Of a DNA stretch of 21,112 nt, positions 17,401 through 21,112 are shown piece after piece. The stretch lies in NCBI GenBank assembly GCA_037176905.1, contig JBBBWG010011067.1:1-21112 (forward strand), in the 5' to 3' direction. Below the pieces are notes generated by a model. That model worked only from the letters and a program-made list of their open reading frames with translations. It was not told the origin of the DNA and made no database searches. How positions within the stretch are numbered: position 1 is the stretch's first letter; each line of letters begins with the position of its first letter. The translations under genes and the position numbers were made by a program. This stretch comes from Azolla pinnata. Taxonomy: Eukaryota > Streptophyta > Polypodiopsida > Salviniales > Salviniaceae.

Positions 17401-17938
17401 GTGGGAGCTCAAACTTTGGACTACCCTTCGGATCTTTAAAAGTCTTTGCTAATACACTAGAAATTTGGCGACATTCTTCTTGCACATGCCCATTTTGGAA
17501 ACCTTCTTCACTTCGACATTGGATTGTGCGTCCTTGCCAATCAATACTAAGGTTGTGAAGCTCGAACCAAGGTAAAGCTAGGACAATCGGATGCTCCAGA
17601 CTACTAATAATATTGAAGGATATAATACATGCTAAATTATCTACAACTATTCGTAGGGGCTTGGTCTCTTCAGTTATGTTTCCAGAAGCAATAGGGCGTT
17701 TGTCAATGACTACTATACAAGTTGGACATGGGAGTGTGTTCAAGGAGATTTTCTATGATAAGGAAAAGTCTCCATCCATGAAACAAGAATTTGCGCCAGT
17801 ATCCAGAAGAGCTAAGACATGAACTTGATGATAACTTGAAGTACTAACTTCTACTTGGGTTGAGAAAACTTGACTTACGTCTTTGGAAGAAATGGAACTA
17901 GTACTAGAGACAGGCAGTACAAAATTATTGCCTTCCAA
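17401..17938 (-). pseudogene. Element 4 aspartic protease and link to RT
   Basis: The stretch 17938-17753 contains the active site LLDTGANSCFMD with an intact D-T-G. After a frame change at about 17745 the stretch 17743-17222 begins with the rest of the domain, PIVLALPWFELHNLSIDWQG, the C-terminal signature of chromovirus protease, followed by a linker to RT. The active site is intact, the frame is not. Confidence 0.83.
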
Positions 17939-17993
17939 CCAAATGGCACCTATTTTGGCTGGAACTATTCGTTTAACTCTTCTTCTACTTGAC

Positions 17994-19008
17994 TCAAAAC
18001 CTGAAAGCTATTTGAGAGAGTACAACTAATAAATTATTCGAGACAATTGGGCTAGGAAAACGAGTTTCAGATGGTCTTACTGGATTAATCCTAGGCATAG
18101 TATTAATTTGATTTACCTGGTGCCTAGGTCTATTAGGGCAATTGATAGCAATATGTCTGGGACCCCCAAATACAAGCATAGGCGATTTGTTCGACGTCTT
18201 TGCTTTTCCACTTCCAATAACGGTCCCCATCTTTGTGTTGCATCTATATTTATTGGTGTGGGTGAATCCATTAGAGTATTGTAGGATGCTTGCCTAGGAA
18301 GTGATCGTGCTATAACTGCTGCATAGGTGGGCTCTAATCTTGATCTCACCATGAATTGTTGATGCTCGAAACGCCTTTCGAATAGTCTATTGTCACACCT
18401 TACTGCTCTACTAATTGCTTCTTTAAGTGATTTGGGATCCTCTGGAAATGTAAGAAGCAAATCCTTCACATCATTACGAAGACCATACCGAAATTAGTCC
18501 ATTAAGGCTTGCTCATCTCACGGAATATCAGATGCAAGGAGGCGGAAATCAGCTACGTAGGCTGGAGCTGGACGATCCCCTTGTCATAGCTGACAGATCT
18601 TTTCGATAGCTATCCTTACATTGTCCATGTCTACAAAACATGATTTGAAGTCCTCAATAAAAGCTTCAAAATTATCTAAAAATGGTGACATTTGTTTTGA
18701 TAATGGTGCAAATCGTGACAAAGCTGAACCACTTAATAAGGTGCTTATGAGTCCCACTCGGGAGGCTTGAGTTGGATAACACATTGGGTGCATTTGAATG
18801 ACTCATCGTACCTGATTAAAAAATCCTCGAAACTAGGTGTGTGTCCCATCAAACCTTGTAGGGAGACTTATCTTCGGTACTTTAAAAATTCCTAGGCTTT
18901 CAACTATTTGTTGTTGGGAAGACGCTAGTGCCATCTCCAATTGCTAAACTTGCTCCTTGTATAGTTGTATCCTACTCCTACAATTATTATTCTTTTCTTG
19001 TTCCAATG
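17994..19008 (-). pseudogene. Element 4 gag
   Basis: The N-terminus is a coiled-coil-like stretch (ALEQEKNNN, then LYKEQV, a stop, QLEMALASSQQQIVES). An in-frame ATG lies at 18934; the frame is also present upstream to about 19008. The capsid domain lies at 18793-18584 (SRVGLISTLLSGSALSRF and FEAFIEDFKSCF) and 18469-18113 (DVKDLLLTFPEDPKSLKEAI), with stops between. The zinc knuckle near 18150-18200 is split by a small indel: one frame has LCLY, the next GGPRHIAINCPNRP. Confidence 0.82.
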
Positions 19009-19788
19009 CTTATAGGTACCATCCCGCGGCTGACGTCCCTTGGATCAGGCGAGGCCTTATCAAGTCGCTTGAGCCCCGCCTTGAGCCACACCAAATCTAG
19101 TCTCGACTCATTTGCCCGTATGAGCCCGGCCTCCCATAGTTCAAGACATGGACGTGGATGTTGTGGGTATTGCGGACGGGATGATAATGTCGATGGGAAC
19201 ACCCATGTTAAACCTTCTGGACTTGATCGTGCTGGTTGTGATCACGATGCTAACCGATCATTTTACACTTTCGACAATAGTGAGGAAATATTCACAGATC
19301 ACTCTAGTCAAGGCGTGTGTCAATACCTCCTAGAGCTAGTGATAGTACATGTCCGAAATGTTTATGACCACGTGACAATATACAGAGCTGGGGTAATGAA
19401 GCAAATCATATTTGGATTTCACACTCGATACCCCATGCCCAAGCAGTCTATACTGAGCTTTGTTTGGCTTCGTCAAACTATACTTGCGCATATCGCGAAC
19501 CATCGGAGCGGCTACATGAGTGCTACTCAGACAGTAGCAGACCGGGACACAGCTAGATTACCACCACGATTAGATGGTGGGCGGCCTCGAAACATTCACG
19601 ATGCTAAGTGGAGGGCAGCCTTGGCACAGGGGGTGTCAAAACATAGTGCTCGACATGTCGCTGCGGGTGCGAGCCAAATGAAGTCACATGGTGCACTGAG
19701 ATGGGATAGTGGAGGTGGTTCAGCTTTCAGGGCGGAGTTTATAAGTATCTGCATAGATCTGAACTGTTCTCTGTCCGAGTTTGAATAG
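19006..19788 (+). CDS. Uninterrupted 260-codon frame, function unknown, gag-like knuckle remnant
   Basis: An ATG at 19006 opens a frame of 260 codons ending TAG at 19786-19788. The frame is also open upstream to 18928, but that part is antisense to Element 4 gag. The first 50 residues are Ser/Leu-rich, then HGRG and C53-G-Y-C56-x4-N61-x4-T66, which looks like a CCHC knuckle with His and the last Cys lost, suggesting a retroelement gag (copia-like). The rest has no domain, signal peptide or membrane segment I recognise; the last 90 residues are rich in Arg, Ala and His. An open frame this long is unlikely by chance in such decayed surroundings. It lies between Element 4 and the rDNA break, and I see no promoter. 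Confidence 0.4.
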   Translation: MLIGTIPRLTSLGSGEALSSRLSPALSHTKSSLDSFARMSPASHSSRHGRGCCGYCGRDDNVDGNTHVKPSGLDRAGCDHDANRSFYTFDNSEEIFTDHSSQGVCQYLLELVIVHVRNVYDHVTIYRAGVMKQIIFGFHTRYPMPKQSILSFVWLRQTILAHIANHRSGYMSATQTVADRDTARLPPRLDGGRPRNIHDAKWRAALAQGVSKHSARHVAAGASQMKSHGALRWDSGGGSAFRAEFISICIDLNCSLSEFE

Positions 19789-19802
19789 GACAATACAACA
19801 TG

Positions 19803-20077
19803 CCAACTCAGTCTCATACATCGTACTCGTGGAGCAACAGGGTCCGAGCTCGACGGGGTTCTCACCCTCTTTGACGCCCCTTTCCAGGGGACTTGGGCTC
19901 GGTCCGCCGCAGAGGACGCCTCTCCAGACTACAATTCGCACGACGAGGCCGCACGATTTTCAAGCTGGGCTCTTTCCGGTTCGCTCGCCGCTACTAAGGA
20001 AATCCTTGTTAGTTTTTTTTCCTCCACTTAGTGACATGCTTAAACTCAGCGGGTAGTCTTGCCTGATCTGAGGTCCG
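19803..20077 (-). rRNA. 26S rRNA, 5' fragment (pseudogene)
   Basis: Minus-strand sequence from about 20077 matches the start of plant 26S rRNA: ACTACCCGCTGAGTTTAAGC, GGCGAGCGAACCGG, GAGCCCAGCTTGAAAATCG and GTCCCCTGGAAAGGGGCG. It differs at conserved sites, for example ATGTCACTAAGTGGAGG and CTTAGTAGCGG. Similarity stops near 19803 after about 275 nt of a gene normally over 3 kb, so it is truncated. Confidence 0.85.
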
Positions 20078-20353
20078 TCGATTGTTCTCGTCCGGGGCGA
20101 CGTCCCGCACGATGAGCCCGACTCGACATGCGCAAACAGAACGTGAGAGACATCGCAATAGCCACCATCTCGAAGCCCTCACGGGCCGAGCGAGGAGACC
20201 ACCCTTGCGACACTCCGCCACATGGTGCAATCGATGCATTTCAGCCGACCGCGACGGCACGCCCTCGTGCCAAGCAGGAGGGCATCATCACGGATGACCA
20301 ATTCCACCTCTCGTTCCGATCCAAGGGGGGGGAAGGAGGGGCGTGGGGGTCGT
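20078..20353 (-). other. Internal transcribed spacer 2 (about 276 bp)
   Basis: GC-rich sequence between 5.8S and 26S. It has a G/C homopolymer near 20326-20340 (GGGGGG). Confidence 0.8.
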
Positions 20354-20513
20354 GAGGACGCTCAGGCAGACGTGCCCTTGGACAAGCCTCGGGCGCAAGT
20401 TGCGTTCAAAGACTCGATGATTCGCGGAATTCTGCAATTCACATTACGTATCTCATTTCGTTGCGTTCTTCATCATTGCAAGAGCCAAGATATCCGTTGC
20501 TGAGAGTCGTTGC
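20354..20513 (-). rRNA. 5.8S rRNA (probable pseudogene)
   Basis: About 160 nt, normal length. It contains GCAACGGATATCTTGGCTC, GATGAAGAACGCAACGAAAT, GAATTGCAGAATTC, CATCGAGTCTTTGAACGC and CTTGCGCCCGAGGC. The phrases GATACGTAATGTG and AATTC differ from the usual flowering-plant forms (AATCC). Several positions look like C-to-T or G-to-A changes (ACTCTCAGC, CCTGAGCGTC). Confidence 0.9.
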
Positions 20514-20849
20514 TTATGAAAGGTGCTCCCGAAAGGAGTGCATCTCAGACTTTTCGTTCGTGGGTTGGCTCTCGTGCCTCCCCCGTGGGAGGGGCAAGAG
20601 ATGGTTAGACATGATGGCCCCATGCCGGAGGACACGGAGGAGGGGGGCCGTCCACGTGCGACGCTCGAAGAGGAGGTCTCTCATCCTCTCGCACGCCTCA
20701 CGCCATCGGAACGACGACCCCTACAACCCACGTCAGACCCGCGACGTGCTCCGATTTCGGCACAGGGGTACTGACAGGGCGGACACGCCTCCAGGCGCGA
20801 CAACTTCCGAATACGACGACAGTTCGCGTTGTTGGTTTGGATGTGTGTC
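20514..20849 (-). other. Internal transcribed spacer 1 (about 336 bp)
   Basis: Lies between 18S and 5.8S. I do not see the conserved CAAGGAA-type ITS1 motif of flowering plants, nor the long subrepeats of conifers. Confidence 0.8.
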
Positions 20850-20875
20850 AATGATCCTTCTGTAGGTTCACCTAT

Positions 20876-20915
<40 letters not shown>

Positions 20916-20976
20916 CCTTAATGAACTTCTCACAACGTCGCTGGCGGGGGACCGCCAGCGTCGCCGCGATCCGAAA

Positions 20977-21034
<58 letters not shown>

Positions 21035-21035
21035 T

Positions 21036-21087
<52 letters not shown>

Positions 21088-21112
21088 TCAATAATTGCAA
21101 TGATCTATCCCC
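20850..21112 (-). rRNA. 18S rRNA, 3' end (partial, probable pseudogene)
   Basis: The minus strand ends with GAGGAAGGAGAAGTCGTAAC, AAGGTTTCCATAGGTGAACC and TACAGAAGGATCATT. The strongly conserved CCGTAGG and CTGCGG have become CCATAGG and CTACAG. Further inside, the universal CATTCAATCGGTAGGAGCGA and GGGCGGTGTGTACAAAGGGC (as on the plus strand) are intact. The gene continues past the window edge. Changes in universally conserved bases suggest a silent copy. Confidence 0.9.

Larger units (their letters stand above)
14745..19008 (-). mobile_element. Element 4: chromovirus-like Ty3/gypsy gag-pol, LTRs not visible
   Basis: Minus-strand order is gag (19008-17994), protease (17938-17500), RT (17400-16529), RNase H (16528-15961), integrase (15960-14745). 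The order and motifs fit a Ty3/gypsy chromovirus of sushi/Tcn1 type. It ends inside the integrase C-terminal region (LGPFRI near 14745), so any chromodomain and 3' LTR are gone. At the other end gag similarity stops near 19008, where the orphan plus-strand frame begins. Several catalytic residues and frames are lost. Confidence 0.85.

Noticed and set aside
1343..19008. Endogenous plant pararetrovirus (caulimovirid)
   Set aside because: Integrase domains and LTRs are present in these elements and no movement-protein domain is seen.
20222..20865. Open frames over the rDNA spacers
   Set aside because: They lie in ITS1, 5.8S and ITS2; rRNA similarity explains the sequence.

Overview
The window looks like nuclear, repeat-rich DNA of a land plant. 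It holds no recognisable host protein-coding gene. From left to right it is a stack of decayed LTR retrotransposons, followed by a truncated, mutated 45S ribosomal DNA piece at the right edge. The rDNA (minus strand, 18S > ITS1 > 5.8S > ITS2 > 26S) is clearly green-plant. Its 5.8S reads GAATTGCAGAATTC and GATACGTAATGTG, forms I associate with non-seed land plants (bryophyte, lycophyte, fern) rather than flowering plants, but mutation of this copy makes that inference soft. The chromovirus-like elements with sushi/Tcn1-type polyproteins fit the same idea. I cannot name a genus.

Layout. (1) 1-1331, minus: a fragment of a Ty1/copia-like element, with a gag CCHC knuckle at the window edge, a degenerate tandem-repeat array (280-915), and an initiator-Met primer-binding site next to an LTR end. 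(2) 1343-12130, minus: Element 2, a Ty3/gypsy element with a putative 323-bp 5' LTR, gag, RT, RNase H and integrase core. Its protease and its 3' end are missing. (3) 2608-8220, minus: Element 1, a different Ty3/gypsy element inserted inside Element 2's RNase H. It has a 613-bp 5' LTR (TGTC...GACA), a 4-bp ACGT target duplication, gag, protease, RT, RNase H and integrase, and a 3' end lost to a microhomology deletion. (4) 12246-14056, plus: Element 3, a broken chromovirus-like gag-pro-RT-RNase H. (5) 14057-14744: AT-rich unassigned spacer with a promoter-like TATA. (6) 14745-19008, minus: Element 4, a nearly full-length but decayed chromovirus-like gag-pol. (7) 19006-19788, plus: an uninterrupted 260-codon reading frame of unknown identity with a zinc-knuckle-like remnant. 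(8) 19803-21112, minus: rDNA fragment.

The genes are remnants of selfish elements and do not form a host pathway. All four gypsy elements carry stops, frameshifts or lost catalytic residues, so none looks autonomous. A recurring theme is short direct or in-frame tandem duplication (81, 78, 60, 41, 34 and 15 bp spacings) inside coding parts. I found no CRISPR, operon, tRNA gene or other discrete new system. The most informative signals are the nested-insertion history, the in-frame duplications, the atypical lineage of Element 1 and the intact orphan frame beside the rDNA.
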